Source of the DNA: Oscillospiraceae bacterium
GTDB taxonomy: Bacteria > Bacillota > Clostridia > Oscillospirales > Acutalibacteraceae
Direction: 5' to 3'
Assembly (NCBI GenBank): GCA_003499325.1
Contig: DNIP01000097.1
Coordinates: 1-15,397 of the forward strand
Length of the DNA stretch: 15,397 nt
Both the position numbers and the translations under genes were made by a program. Each line of letters opens with the position of its first letter. The first letter of the stretch is position 1. Below, in pieces: positions 1 through 6,515 of this stretch. A model generated the notes under the pieces. The model saw only the letters and a list, made by a program, of their open reading frames with translations, was not told the DNA's origin and ran no database searches.

Positions 1-731
1 TAGCGCGCGAGCGGGTTCTTGCTCTGGTTGTAGCACTCCTTGGCGGTGGCAAGGCTGTGGTTGCCGTCGCCTACGGCAAAGAGCAGCTTATCGTCCTTAT
101 CGGCGATCAGCGCTTCCAGCGCGTCCTGCACCTGTGCGATGACCTCGTCGGGCAGGAAGTAGCCGTCGATATGACCGCCGTTCTTCATCAGCTCAAAGCC
201 GTATGCCTGCTTGAAGCCGTCCTTTTTCTCAGCCAGCGGCTCGATGACGGAGAGCTGCGGATCGTCGATCAGCAGCAGGATGTGCGGCATCTCGAGGGGA
301 GCGTCCTTGCGGATCTGTACGCGCGGAGGGATGCGCTCGAGCACGGTCGCCTCGGTCGCGCGGATCGCGGAGGTCGCGCCCTTACGGTAGTCGTAATCCT
401 CCAGATCGATGACGCCGACGATGCCGCGGCGCAGGGTGTTGTTGGATTCGCGCTCGACATAGATCATGCTGTTCTCGTGCGTGTCAAACACGTCGCTGTC
501 GAGGTATTTCTGCATATTTTCATTGATCGCGTTGATGCGCTCGCTGTTGTCGTCGCTCAGATAGATCTCGGGCAGGATGATGTGCAGCGCCGAGGGCTCG
601 TCGCCGACGATCTTCTCTACATCATTCCAGTATTCCGGCTCGCTGGTGTACTGGTCACAGGCGACAACCGCCCATTTCTCAAAATTCTTCTTGGGTAGCA
701 GGATGTTCGCGGGATTAAAATGCTTCTTCAT
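1..731 (-). CDS. DUF1015 family protein, N-terminal part (cut by left edge)
   Basis: The frame is open from an ATG at 731 to the left edge, giving about 243 residues that begin MKKHFNPANILLPKK. Near the visible end is GDGNHSLATAK, a Gly-Asp-Gly-Asn-His core that I recognise from the DUF1015 family (usually about 400 residues), so roughly 60% is present. The sequence also shows WAVVACDQYTSEPEYW near residue 25 and ERIPPRVQIRKDAPLEMPH in the middle, both typical of this family. The biochemical role is not established; from memory, clostridial members often sit near serine biosynthesis genes, but no such gene is visible here. The start is supported by a GGAG ribosome site 8 nt upstream. No signal peptide or membrane segment is visible. 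It diverges from the HAD hydrolase, and an extended -10 promoter at 816-844 probably drives it. An open frame on the opposite strand is a shadow. Confidence 0.85.
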   Translation of the reverse strand, partial: MKKHFNPANILLPKKNFEKWAVVACDQYTSEPEYWNDVEKIVGDEPSALHIILPEIYLSDDNSERINAINENMQKYLDSDVFDTHENSMIYVERESNNTLRRGIVGVIDLEDYDYRKGATSAIRATEATVLERIPPRVQIRKDAPLEMPHILLLIDDPQLSVIEPLAEKKDGFKQAYGFELMKNGGHIDGYFLPDEVIAQVQDALEALIADKDDKLLFAVGDGNHSLATAKECYNQSKNPLAR

Positions 732-753
732 TACTTCATCTCCATTATCAATC

Positions 754-800
754 GTCATTGCGAGGAGTCGGATCAAATCCGACGACATGGCAATCTCACA
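754..800. repeat. Palindromic REP-like intergenic element
   Basis: The element starts GTCATTGCGAG and ends ATGGCAATCTCAC. Its centre is a perfect 7-bp hairpin, GTCGGAT (767-773) and ATCCGAC (777-783), with a 3-base loop. The outer ends ATTGC and GCAAT also pair. GTCATTGCGAG...GGCAATCTC ends are familiar from dispersed intergenic repeats in many bacterial genomes; that is recollection, and no second copy is seen in this window. It lies in the predicted leader of the DUF1015 gene. Confidence 0.6.
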
Positions 801-815
801 ACCGATTTTTTTAAA

Positions 816-844
816 AGAATAGCATGAATCCGCCCGTTTGACAA
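816..844 (-). promoter_or_regulatory. Promoter for the DUF1015 gene
   Basis: Read on the minus strand: TTGTCA (844-839), a 17-nt spacer, then TATTCT (821-816) preceded by TGC, which gives an extended -10. Transcription would start near 808, so the palindromic element at 754-800 would lie in the transcript leader. Inferred from consensus matching only. Confidence 0.55.
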
Positions 845-869
845 TAAGTATTGCGAAAATTCGTGAATC

Positions 870-1610
870 ATGCTAAACTATGGAATGGTGATAGATTTGA
901 AAAAGTACAAATTGATTATGAGCGACCTCGATAACACCCTGCTCCCGATCTATACGCAGGAGCGGTTCGTCGAGATCTGGTTTCGCGATATATCGGAAAA
1001 ATTCTCAGCATACGGGCTCGATCCCGTCCGTGCCGCCGGCGCGGTGAATCAGGGTGTGCGCGCCATGCTCTATAATGAAAGCGGCAGAAAAAATATCGAA
1101 GTATTCTATGAAGAGGTGGAGAAGATCAGCGGCTACACGCGCGAGCAGATTGAGCCGCCGACGATGGATTATTACACCTCGACCTTCGGGAATGTGTATG
1201 ATATTACCCTGCCTAACCCCTATGCTGTGCGCATCGCCGAGCTAATGAAGGAAAAGGCGGTTTATGCCGTGGTCGCGACCATGCCTGTCTTTATGAAAGA
1301 GGCGGTGCATATGCGCATGGGCTGGGTCGGGCTCACGCCCGAGATGTTCGACCACATCACCACTGCCGACACCAGCAGCTATTGCAAGCCCAATCCCCTG
1401 TATTTTCAGGAGATCTTGGATCGCTTCGGTGTCAAGCCCGAGGAAGCGCTGATGATCGGCAACGATGTGCGCGAGGATATGCAGCCGTGTAAAACGCTCG
1501 GGGTCGATGTATTCCTCGTCACCGACCATATCATCACCCATGATCTGCCGTATGACGAGTTCCGTCAGGGCAAATATGAGGATCTGGTAGAGTTTTTGGA
1601 AGCATTATAA
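870..1610 (+). CDS. HAD-superfamily hydrolase
   Basis: A 246-residue soluble protein of the haloacid dehalogenase phosphatase type. Motif I is SDLDNTLL, with nucleophile D19 and acid/base D21. Motif II is probably T137 in VVATMPV, motif III K173 in CKPNPLYF, and motif IV the acidic group GNDVREDM (D199, D203). Residues 26-130 form the helical cap region. The substrate cannot be told from sequence; a small phosphorylated metabolite is the family expectation. The start is uncertain: the ATG at 870 and the ATG at 885 lack ribosome sites, and a weak promoter (TTGCGA 851-856, TAAACT 874-879) would overlap the 870 start. A TTG at 897 gives the natural N-terminus MKKYKLIMSDLDNTLL and may be the real start. 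The gene is convergent with the LOG gene and ends at a shared hairpin terminator. Confidence 0.9.
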   Translation: MLNYGMVIDLKKYKLIMSDLDNTLLPIYTQERFVEIWFRDISEKFSAYGLDPVRAAGAVNQGVRAMLYNESGRKNIEVFYEEVEKISGYTREQIEPPTMDYYTSTFGNVYDITLPNPYAVRIAELMKEKAVYAVVATMPVFMKEAVHMRMGWVGLTPEMFDHITTADTSSYCKPNPLYFQEILDRFGVKPEEALMIGNDVREDMQPCKTLGVDVFLVTDHIITHDLPYDEFRQGKYEDLVEFLEAL

Positions 1611-1640
1611 TTGGTAGGCAACCCCATTCCCATCAAAAGA

Positions 1641-1670
1641 AAAACGACCTGACGCAAGTCGGGTCGTTTT
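1641..1670. terminator. Bidirectional intrinsic terminator
   Basis: A 13-bp stem (AAAACGACCTGAC with GTCGGGTCGTTTT, one G-T wobble) closes on a GCAA tetraloop. A-tract on one side and T-tract on the other let it work for both the HAD hydrolase (plus) and the LOG gene (minus), which converge here. Confidence 0.9.
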
Positions 1671-1695
1671 GTTGTATCGGTATATATATCCTTTG

Positions 1696-2274
1696 TTATT
1701 TCAGCTTGCGCAGTTCTTCGACGTCGACCTCCTGCCCGACATAATGCTCGATGTAATCGATCGCCTGCTCGGGGGTATCGACGATCCCGATTAGGTCGAG
1801 GGTCTTTGCGGATATAAAATTGATCTCGACCGTATGGCGCATCATGTTGAGCATATCGTCATAATAGCCCGCGGTGTTGAGGATGACCAGCGGCTTTTTG
1901 GTTCTGCCGAGCTGCTTGAGGGTCAAAATCTCAAAGAATTCTTCGAACGTGCCGATGCCGCCGGGCGATACGATGAACGCGCCGCTCAGATCCTCCATCT
2001 TCTGCTTGCGCTCGCGCATGGTGTCGGTGTAGATCAGCTCGTCACAATGCGGATACAGAACGCCGTCGACGTTGAAGAAGCGCGGCGCAATGCCGATGAT
2101 CCTGCCGCCGCCGTCGTGGGTGCCGCGCGCGACCGCGCCCATCATGCCGTTGTCGCCGCCGCCGAATACCAGTCCGTATCCGTGCTGCGCGAGCAGATAA
2201 CCGAGCGCGTGACCCACGTCGGTGAATTGCGCGTCAATGGTCTTGCTCGACGCGCCGTAAACACAAATATTCAT
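1696..2274 (-). CDS. LOG family protein (TIGR00730-type, predicted nucleotide phosphoribohydrolase)
   Basis: A 192-residue soluble Rossmann-fold protein. It has the LOG signature: GGGDNGMMG at 38-46, R89-K90 in RERKQKM, and PGGIGTFEE at 104-112. LOG proteins cleave cytokinin-type or other nucleoside 5'-monophosphates to free base and ribose 5-phosphate; in clostridia the physiological substrate is unknown. The length fits the family (about 180-200). I chose the ATG at 2274 because GGAG lies 8 nt upstream; a GTG at 2283 would add three residues but overlaps that ribosome site. It lies 148 nt downstream of the ABC exporter operon on the same strand with no convincing terminator between, so read-through is possible. 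It ends at the shared hairpin at 1641-1670. Confidence 0.9.
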   Translation of the reverse strand: MNICVYGASSKTIDAQFTDVGHALGYLLAQHGYGLVFGGGDNGMMGAVARGTHDGGGRIIGIAPRFFNVDGVLYPHCDELIYTDTMRERKQKMEDLSGAFIVSPGGIGTFEEFFEILTLKQLGRTKKPLVILNTAGYYDDMLNMMRHTVEINFISAKTLDLIGIVDTPEQAIDYIEHYVGQEVDVEELRKLK

Positions 2275-2298
2275 GAATGTCACTCCGTTTTAACTAAA

Positions 2299-2422
2299 AA
2301 GTAAGAAATAAGAAATAAGAACCGGGTAATGCGGTATTTAAACTGAGAAACGCAAAACGCCATAAAATAAAGCGATCGAGCATTGCCGAGTTCATATTTC
2401 TTCATTCTTCACTCTTATTTAC
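2299..2422. repeat. Intergenic element with imperfect inverted purine-rich arms
   Basis: The left arm (2299-2320) is built of AAGTAAGAAATAAGAAATAA units. The right arm (2397-2425), read on the minus strand, is TAAGTAAATAAGAGTGAAGA and continues similarly, so the arms form an imperfect inverted repeat around about 75 bases. It fills the gap between the ABC operon and the LOG gene. It could be a small non-autonomous element or simple-sequence drift; no second copy is visible and no target duplication is clear. Confidence 0.35.
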
Positions 2423-4306
2423 TTATGCGCTTTGCTCAAACTGGCTGTTGTACAGGTCGGCGTAGAAGCCGCCCTCGGCGAGCAGCTCGTCATGCGTACC
2501 CGCGCCGATAATGTCGCCGTCCTTGAGGACGAGGATCAGATCGGAATTCTTGATGGTGGACAGGCGGTGAGCGATGACAAAGCTCGTTCTGCCCTCGGTC
2601 AAGCCGTCCATCGCCCTCTGGATGATGCGTTCGGTACGGGTGTCGACGGACGAGGTCGCCTCGTCGAGGATCAGCAGGGGCGCGTTCTCGATCATCGCGC
2701 GCGCGATGGTCAGCTGCTGCTTCTGTCCTGCCGACAGGCTCGCCTTATCGTCCAGCACGGTGTCATAGCCGTGGGGGAGAGTGTGGATAAAGTGGTGGAT
2801 GCCGACCGCCTTACACGCGCGCTCGAGTTCTTCATCCGTCACGCCCTCTTTGCTGTAGGCGAGGTTCTCGCGCACCGTGCCCTCAAAGAGCCATGTATCC
2901 TGCAATACCATGCAGAACAGCTCGTGCACGTTTTCTCTCGTGAGCTCGTCGATGGGCACATCGTCGATGTAGATGCGTCCAGAGTTGAGCTCATAGAAGC
3001 GCATCAGCAGGTTGACGATGGTGGTTTTGCCCGCGCCGGTCGGGCCGACGATCGCCACCTTCTGCCCCGCCTTGATATCGACGGAAAAGTCCTTAATAAT
3101 GATTTTGTCGGGATTGTAGCCGAAGCGCACGTGCTCAAAGCGCACATTGCCCTTGACGCTGTCCAGACGGCGTGTTTTGCCGCTCTCATCGGAGAGCTCC
3201 TCCTCGCCGAGATATTCGAACACACGGTCAGCCGCCGCGGCGGTGCTCTGCATGCTCGAGAAGCTCTGCGCCAGCTGCTGGAGCGGCTGGGTGAACAGGC
3301 GCACATAGATGGTGAATTCGATGATGACGCCGAAGGTGATGACCTCGTTCCTCGCGAGCAGGGTGCCCACGACAAATACCGCGACAAAGCCGAGGTTACC
3401 GATGAAGGTCATCAGCGGCTGCATCACGCCGGAGAGCGCGGTGGATTTGAACACGCTGTCGCGCAGATGGCGGTTGATGCGGCTGAATTCCTCCTTGCTG
3501 TCCTTCTCATAGTTATACGCCTTGACGATGTTGTGACCCGCGTAGATCTCCTCGACATGGCCGTTGATCGCGCCGAGGTGGCGCTGCTGGCGGTTGAAGT
3601 GGAGCTGAGACTTCTTCATGATGGCGGACATCATAAAGAAGCCGAGGAAGGATGCGAGGATCGCAGTCAGCGCCATGATCCAGTTGGTGAGGAACATCAT
3701 CAGCGCCGAGCCGAAGAACAGTGCGATCGAGGTGATGAACTGCGCGATACTGAGGTTCAGCGTGCGCTCGATGGTGTCGATATCGTTGGTGATACGGCTG
3801 AGGATATCGCCGAAGGGGGTGGAGTCAAAGTATCTCAGCGGCAGACGGTTGGTTTTGTTGGTGATGTCCGTACGCATACGGCTGCTCACAGTCGGTGCGA
3901 CAGTCGCCATGATGAAGTGCTGGACAAAGTTCATCAGCCAGCTGACACCGTACAGGATCATCAGGAAAATACAGGTCGACGTCACCGCGTCAAGGTCGAT
4001 GGTGCCGGTGATGCCCTGCGTGATCAGGTCGGTGATCTTCTGGATCTGCTTGGGGCCGATCAGCGAGATAATCGTGCCGATGACGGCGCAGGTCATCGCG
4101 ACGATGATCGCGGGCATCTGGGGCTTGGCGTAGTCGAGCAGCTTCTTCCACGAAGCGCCGAAGTTATCAGAGCTTTCCGTGACGACGCCTCGGGGGCCGC
4201 CCATGCCCTTTTGCGCCTGAGGACGCTTGGAATCCGCGCCGATGAATTGTTCACGGCTCTTTTTGATGTATTCTTTCTCGTTGGAGGGGGTCTTGTTCTC
4301 AGACAT
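2423..4306 (-). CDS. ABC exporter half-transporter, canonical-ATPase subunit
   Basis: A 627-residue type IV ABC exporter: a cytoplasmic N-terminal tail of about 65 residues (rich in Lys, Gly, Pro), a six-helix membrane domain (about 65-375), then a nucleotide-binding domain. Visible motifs are Walker A VGPTGAGKTT (about 415), signature LSAGQKQQ (about 520), Walker B LLILDEATSSVD with a catalytic Glu (about 545), and the H-loop His in VIAHRLST (about 579). The signature deviates from LSGGQ. It therefore complements the upstream subunit, which has LSGGQ but a defective Walker B, making a heterodimer like LmrCD or TM287/288. The cargo (drug, lipid or peptide) cannot be inferred. Its ATG overlaps the stop of the upstream gene by 8 nt (4299-4306), with a ribosome site GAGGAG inside that gene, so translation is probably coupled. 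An open frame of about 1.9 kb on the opposite strand is a shadow. Confidence 0.95.
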   Translation of the reverse strand: MSENKTPSNEKEYIKKSREQFIGADSKRPQAQKGMGGPRGVVTESSDNFGASWKKLLDYAKPQMPAIIVAMTCAVIGTIISLIGPKQIQKITDLITQGITGTIDLDAVTSTCIFLMILYGVSWLMNFVQHFIMATVAPTVSSRMRTDITNKTNRLPLRYFDSTPFGDILSRITNDIDTIERTLNLSIAQFITSIALFFGSALMMFLTNWIMALTAILASFLGFFMMSAIMKKSQLHFNRQQRHLGAINGHVEEIYAGHNIVKAYNYEKDSKEEFSRINRHLRDSVFKSTALSGVMQPLMTFIGNLGFVAVFVVGTLLARNEVITFGVIIEFTIYVRLFTQPLQQLAQSFSSMQSTAAAADRVFEYLGEEELSDESGKTRRLDSVKGNVRFEHVRFGYNPDKIIIKDFSVDIKAGQKVAIVGPTGAGKTTIVNLLMRFYELNSGRIYIDDVPIDELTRENVHELFCMVLQDTWLFEGTVRENLAYSKEGVTDEELERACKAVGIHHFIHTLPHGYDTVLDDKASLSAGQKQQLTIARAMIENAPLLILDEATSSVDTRTERIIQRAMDGLTEGRTSFVIAHRLSTIKNSDLILVLKDGDIIGAGTHDELLAEGGFYADLYNSQFEQSA

Positions 4307-6059
4307 TGTTCAGCTCCTCCTCTCCGAGCTGTGACAGTCCGATCTCGTGATAGATCTGACAGGTCTTGAGCAGCTCTTTGTGCTTGCCGATCGCGGCGAT
4401 CCTGCCCTCGTCGAGGACGATGATCTTGTCGGCGTCCTTGATGGTGCCGATCCGCTGAGCGACAATGATGTTGGTCGTGCCCGCGGTCTCCTTCTTCAAG
4501 GATGCACGCAGTTCACGGTCGGTTTTGTAGTCGAGCGCCGAGAAGCTGTCGTCAAAGATCAGGATCTCGGGCTTGCGGCAGACGGCGCGCGCGATACAGA
4601 CGCGCTGCTTCTGTCCGCCGGAGAGGTTGGAGCCGCCCTGCGCGACAGGGTGTTCATAGCCGTCGGAGTAGTTTTCGATATACTCCCTTGCCTGCGCGAT
4701 CTCGGCGGCACGTATGACGTCCTCCTGCGTGTAGCCCTCGGTGCCGTTGTCGCCCATCGCGATATTGGTGTTGATCGTACCGGCGAGCAGCACCGCTCGC
4801 TGCGGCACATAGCCGATCTTGTTGTGCAGCTGCTCGAGCGTGTAGTCCTTGACGTTCACGCCGTCCACCAGCACCTCGCCCTCGGTCGCGTCATAAAAGC
4901 GCGGGATCAGGTTGATCATGGTGGATTTACCGCAGCCGGTCGAGCCGATGATGGCGACGGTCTCGCCCTTTTTGGCGGTGAAGCTGATGTTTTTCAGCAC
5001 ATCATCCGCCGCGTCGGGATAGCGGAAGCAGACATTCCTGAATTCGATCTCGCCGACGGTATCGGTGTGTGCCACGCCCTTGCCGTCGGTGACGGAGCTC
5101 TTGGTATCGATGACCTCGTTGATACGGCGGGCGGCGACGAGGGAGCGCGGCCCCATGATGAAGATCATGTTCAGCATCATGAACGCCATAATGACCATCA
5201 GCGCGTACTGCGAGAACACGGTCATGTCAAGGAAGAGCTGCCCCTTTTCCATCAGCGGCGCGCCGTCGATCAGATAGGCGCCGATCCAGTAGACGACCAG
5301 GCTCATGCCGTTCATGATCAGCATCATTGACGGCATCATGATCGACATGATGCGGTGCGCCTTCATGTTGTTATTCGTCAGATCCTTGTTTGCCTGCTCG
5401 AACTTGTTCTTCTGGTAATCCTCGGCGTTATAGGCGCGTACCACGCGCAGACCCGTCAGATTCTCGCGGGTGATGCGGTTAATGTTGTCGGTCAGGGTCT
5501 GGATGCGCTGGAACAGCGGATGCGCGAAGATGAAGCAGAATGCCAGAACGATGATGACCAGCGCGACCGCGACGCCTGCCGAGAGCGTCCACTGGGAGCT
5601 GTGGTCGGCGATCTTCGAGATCGCCAGTACCGCCATCAGCGGCGCACGCACGATGACAAACAGACCGAACACGATAATGGTCTGCACCTGTGTGATATCG
5701 TTGGTGGAGCGGGTGATCAGCGAGGCGGTGGAGAAGCGGTTGATCTCCGCCATGGAGAAGCCCTCGACCGCGTCATAGAGCTTGGCGCGCACGTTGAATG
5801 AGTAGTTCGCGGCAAGATAGCCCGATATCACCGTGACCAGCACGCTGACCACCAGGCTTGCCAGCGCACACAGCAGCATCTTGCCGCCCGCCCACAGGAT
5901 CTCGGGCACAGTGGAGCCGGGCGTGATCAGCAGCTCGGTGATGTCCTTCATGTAGTCGGGCATGAGCAGCTCCAGCCATACGGACAGCGCGATCAGCACC
6001 ACCGCGCCCGCGGTAGCAAGCCAATCACGCGCCGTGAAATGTCGCATGATAGATTTCAT
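4299..6059 (-). CDS. ABC exporter half-transporter, degenerate-site subunit
   Basis: A 586-residue ABC exporter half-molecule, first gene of a two-gene operon. Six membrane helices occupy about 1-320, starting at DWLATAGAVVLIALSVWL. The nucleotide-binding domain has Walker A IGSTGCGKST (about 370), intact signature LSGGQKQR (about 477), and Walker B ILIFDDSFSALD (about 500), where Asp replaces the catalytic Glu. The H-loop His is replaced by Gln in IVAQRIGT (about 533). These two substitutions mark the non-hydrolysing site of heterodimeric exporters, so this protein should act only with its downstream partner in the membrane. I chose the ATG at 6059: AAGAAGG lies 7 nt upstream, whereas the ATG at 6065 is too close to it. 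A strong promoter lies at 6110-6138. No regulator gene is adjacent, so the substrate stays open. Confidence 0.95.
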   Translation of the reverse strand: MKSIMRHFTARDWLATAGAVVLIALSVWLELLMPDYMKDITELLITPGSTVPEILWAGGKMLLCALASLVVSVLVTVISGYLAANYSFNVRAKLYDAVEGFSMAEINRFSTASLITRSTNDITQVQTIIVFGLFVIVRAPLMAVLAISKIADHSSQWTLSAGVAVALVIIVLAFCFIFAHPLFQRIQTLTDNINRITRENLTGLRVVRAYNAEDYQKNKFEQANKDLTNNNMKAHRIMSIMMPSMMLIMNGMSLVVYWIGAYLIDGAPLMEKGQLFLDMTVFSQYALMVIMAFMMLNMIFIMGPRSLVAARRINEVIDTKSSVTDGKGVAHTDTVGEIEFRNVCFRYPDAADDVLKNISFTAKKGETVAIIGSTGCGKSTMINLIPRFYDATEGEVLVDGVNVKDYTLEQLHNKIGYVPQRAVLLAGTINTNIAMGDNGTEGYTQEDVIRAAEIAQAREYIENYSDGYEHPVAQGGSNLSGGQKQRVCIARAVCRKPEILIFDDSFSALDYKTDRELRASLKKETAGTTNIIVAQRIGTIKDADKIIVLDEGRIAAIGKHKELLKTCQIYHEIGLSQLGEEELNNV

Positions 6060-6109
6060 AAGCATACCTTCTTTGATTCGATGATAACTCGATAAATCGA
6101 TATTCGAAC

Positions 6110-6138
6110 ATTATACCACATTCATTTTTTTCAGGCAA
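6110..6138 (-). promoter_or_regulatory. Promoter of the ABC exporter operon
   Basis: On the minus strand: TTGCCT (6138-6133), a 17-nt spacer, and a perfect TATAAT (6115-6110) with TGG in front, an extended -10. The start site would be near 6103, giving a leader of about 45 nt that contains a small CGAT-TT-ATCG inverted repeat. Confidence 0.7.
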
Positions 6139-6344
6139 TACGAAAACAGCATTTTATATGCGCTTTTTCGAAAAATGATTACCTCGACAGTCATCATAAC
6201 GCTCTATTGAGCTGCGGTAATCTCAACCGAATACCCTGATCTGTTATTCGAATACGGCGTTAAAATGGTGACACGCAACAAATTTTTGTGGCCAATCCGC
6301 CGAAAATTAAGGTGTTTTGGCAATGGGAATCGGCGGTTTTATTC
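6139..6344. other. Divergent intergenic region rich in inverted repeats
   Basis: No gene is visible between the two divergent promoters. Structures seen: a perfect palindrome TTTTTCGAAAAA (6164-6175); GATTACC (6177-6183) pairing with GGTAATC (6216-6222) and enclosing GCTC-TATT-GAGC (6201-6212); TATTCGAATA (6244-6253); and CCGCCGA (6297-6303) pairing with TCGGCGG (6330-6336), followed by a T-rich stretch. TTCGAA occurs at 6103, 6167 and 6247. These may be operators, or the last could be a weak terminator; no known riboswitch was recognised. Confidence 0.4.
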
Positions 6345-6373
6345 TTGACTATTCCGCTTTATTATAGTAAAAT
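6345..6373 (+). promoter_or_regulatory. Promoter of hppA
   Basis: TTGACT (6345-6350), a 17-nt spacer, then TAAAAT (6368-6373). The transcript would start near 6380, leaving a 5' leader of about 135 nt before the hppA ATG. The leader includes GCAGG/CCTGC inverted arms (about 6398-6421), but no riboswitch class is recognised. Confidence 0.65.
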
Positions 6374-6515
6374 AATGGTTACGTAAAAATCGCGCTTGCA
6401 GGCTTGCGGGGCTGTTCCTGCAAAAATGCGGCGCAAAGCATACCGAACGGCGGCGAAATGCGTGATACTCACGTTTTTTGTCAAAGTGCGGTATCAGAAA
6501 GGAGACGTAGAACAA

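Noticed and set aside
57..698. 213-codon open frame on the plus strand at the left edge
   Set aside because: Lies opposite the DUF1015 gene, whose minus-strand translation has clear family motifs and a ribosome site; the plus frame has neither.
2432..4369. Long open frame of about 645 codons on the plus strand opposite the ABC exporter gene
   Set aside because: It mirrors the GC-rich third-position pattern of the real minus-strand gene, its product is Asp/Arg/His/Val-rich without any recognisable motif, and it has no ribosome site or promoter.
6396..6515. In-frame 40-codon N-terminal extension of hppA
   Set aside because: It has no ribosome site, is Arg/Cys-rich where the family starts with a hydrophobic helix, and the ATG at 6516 has a proper AGGAG.
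6374..6515. Riboswitch in the hppA leader
   Set aside because: The leader is long enough, but no conserved core of a known class was recognised and only short inverted arms are present.
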